A stretch of 64,000 nucleotides of DNA, from assembly GCA_013361095.1 (NCBI GenBank), contig JAATWA010000001.1, positions 1,838,501 through 1,902,500 on the forward strand, given 5' to 3'. Positions 63,154 to 64,000 of the stretch are shown piece after piece. Below the pieces are notes generated by a model. The model ran no database searches and was not told where the DNA came from. It saw only the letters and a list, made by a program, of their open reading frames with translations. The stretch is from Pseudanabaena biceps (GTDB lineage Bacteria; Cyanobacteriota; Cyanobacteriia; Pseudanabaenales; Pseudanabaenaceae). The first letter of the stretch is position 1. The number at the start of each line of letters is the position of its first letter. A program made the translations under genes and the position numbers.

Positions 63154-64000
63154 TCTCCCGTAACATAGCGTAAAGCTGATAAAAGTCCATATTCTAGTCC
63201 TTCGCCAAGAGCTTTACAGGAAGCATCAATAATATTGTCCGAAACTCCTGCCGTTGACCAGCGCCGCTTGCCATTACTAAATTCGATCAGTACTCTCGTG
63301 GTTGCTTGAGTTCCACAATCGCTATTAAGAATGCGAACTTTGTAGTCGGTAAGATAGAAATTGGCAATTTCTGGATAGAAACTAATTAAAGCTTTACGGA
63401 GCGCCCGATCAAGCGCTGCCACAGGGCCATTACCCTCGGCGGCAGTGAGCTGTTCTACATCCTTGACGATTACCTTGACAGTAGCCTGAGAATTTACGGT
63501 TCCATCAAGGCGATCGCTATCAGTGTTGCAATAAACATAAAAATTGCTGATCGCAAAAAACTTAGGGCGATCGCCCAATGCTTCACGGACTAATAGCTCA
63601 AAGCTAGCTTCGGCGGACTCAAATTGATAGCCAATTTGCTCTAATTCTTTAGTTTTTTGGAGAATTTGCCGACAGGCCGCATCTTCTTTGCGGAGACAAA
63701 TGCCAAAGGTTTCGACTTTGGAAATGACGTTACTAATGCCAGCTTGCTCAGAAATAACGATGCGGCGAAGATTGCCGATGCTTTCGGGAGCAATATGCTC
63801 ATAGGTAAGGGGATTACGCTGCACGGCGCTGACATGGATGCCCCCCTTGTGGGCAAAGGCGGAAGCCCCGACAAAGGGCGCATGGTCATCGGGCGCAAGA
63901 TTGACAATTTCGCTGATTTGACGGGAAACTTCGGTGATTTGGTTGAGATTGCTAGGTTTAATACATTCATAGCCCATTTTGATCTGCAAATTAGGGATTA
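63111..64000 (-). CDS. cimA: Citramalate synthase, partial (C-terminal part)
   Basis: The frame is open to the right edge (IPNLQIKMGYECI), so the N-terminal part of the TIM barrel lies outside. Visible are VGASAFAHKGGIHVSAVQRN with the metal-binding HKGGIH, and the C-terminal regulatory LeuA_dimer-type domain (AEGNGPVAALDRALRKALIS, TRVLIEFSNGKRRWSTAGVS). It condenses pyruvate and acetyl-CoA to citramalate for isoleucine synthesis; homologous 2-isopropylmalate synthase is the alternative. The last 12 residues (PHPPAPSPAGEG-E) are encoded by an intergenic repeat that has run into the gene. Confidence 0.9.
   Translation of the reverse strand, partial: IPNLQIKMGYECIKPSNLNQITEVSRQISEIVNLAPDDHAPFVGASAFAHKGGIHVSAVQRNPLTYEHIAPESIGNLRRIVISEQAGISNVISKVETFGICLRKEDAACRQILQKTKELEQIGYQFESAEASFELLVREALGDRPKFFAISNFYVYCNTDSDRLDGTVNSQATVKVIVKDVEQLTAAEGNGPVAALDRALRKALISFYPEIANFYLTDYKVRILNSDCGTQATTRVLIEFSNGKRRWSTAGVSDNIIDASCKALGEGLEYGLLSALRYVTGDPHPPAPSPAGEGE

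Overview
The window is cyanobacterial chromosome. It has psaE, an SLH-domain OprB porin, a CO2-hydration (Chp/Cup) protein, IctB, an NblB-like HEAT protein, a DUF3119 protein and a very high density of the HIP1 octamer GCGATCGC. Codon use, the split between chromosomal genes and short palindromes, and the overall gene style suggest a Pseudanabaena-like filamentous cyanobacterium; this is inference from general knowledge, not a database result. Both ends of the window cut genes: an RNB-domain protein at the left and citramalate synthase at the right.

Layout. 1-9.3 kb: degenerate RNase II-like gene, porin, HEAT/NblB-like pair, sugar kinase, MscL, lipoprotein. 9.3-15.3 kb: murD-ftsI cell-wall pair, a FolB-RNase HI fusion, tRNA-Arg, TldE. 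15.4-29.8 kb: cNMP-domain protein, enolase, MsrB/SodB divergent pair with an RppA-like regulator, GalT, SulP transporter, ChpX with a flavin reductase and a 44-residue membrane protein, GIY-YIG membrane protein, ABC1 kinase, PP2C phosphatase. 29.9-43.1 kb: zincin-like protein, RecR, tRNA-Phe, FKBP, YkuD, PsaE, MutM, a pentapeptide gene between 60-bp direct repeats, alanine racemase, MnmA-ProB. 43.2-48.4 kb is an accessory island: Septu-type defence pair, RelE/ParE toxin-antitoxin, orphan antitoxins, and an intact IS630-family element inside a Uma2 gene. 48.5-51.8 kb returns to core genes. 51.9-54.7 kb is a second island: overlapping antitoxin-like ORFs, a decayed and an intact cytosine-C5 methyltransferase, and a candidate restriction endonuclease. 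55-64 kb: UbiD, NDH-2, NAD kinase, a split pentapeptide membrane protein, an O-antigen-ligase-like protein and cimA.

The most unusual structure is not a gene. Almost every intergenic gap holds one or more long, near-perfect palindromes (arms of about 19-35 bases, usually a 3-base loop). Sequence differs strongly between loci while the two arms at one locus match. Several arms run into coding sequence and contain stop codons; one palindrome supplies the AAA-TAG end of both convergent genes beside it. Three copies of a composite element of about 105 bp carry degenerate outer arms around the core. These look like bidirectional terminators that are made or maintained by a fold-back, arm-copying process. 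Other points of interest are an RNB protein with both catalytic motifs lost, the FolB-RNase HI fusion, a membrane-tethered GIY-YIG protein and an unassigned restriction-modification pair.
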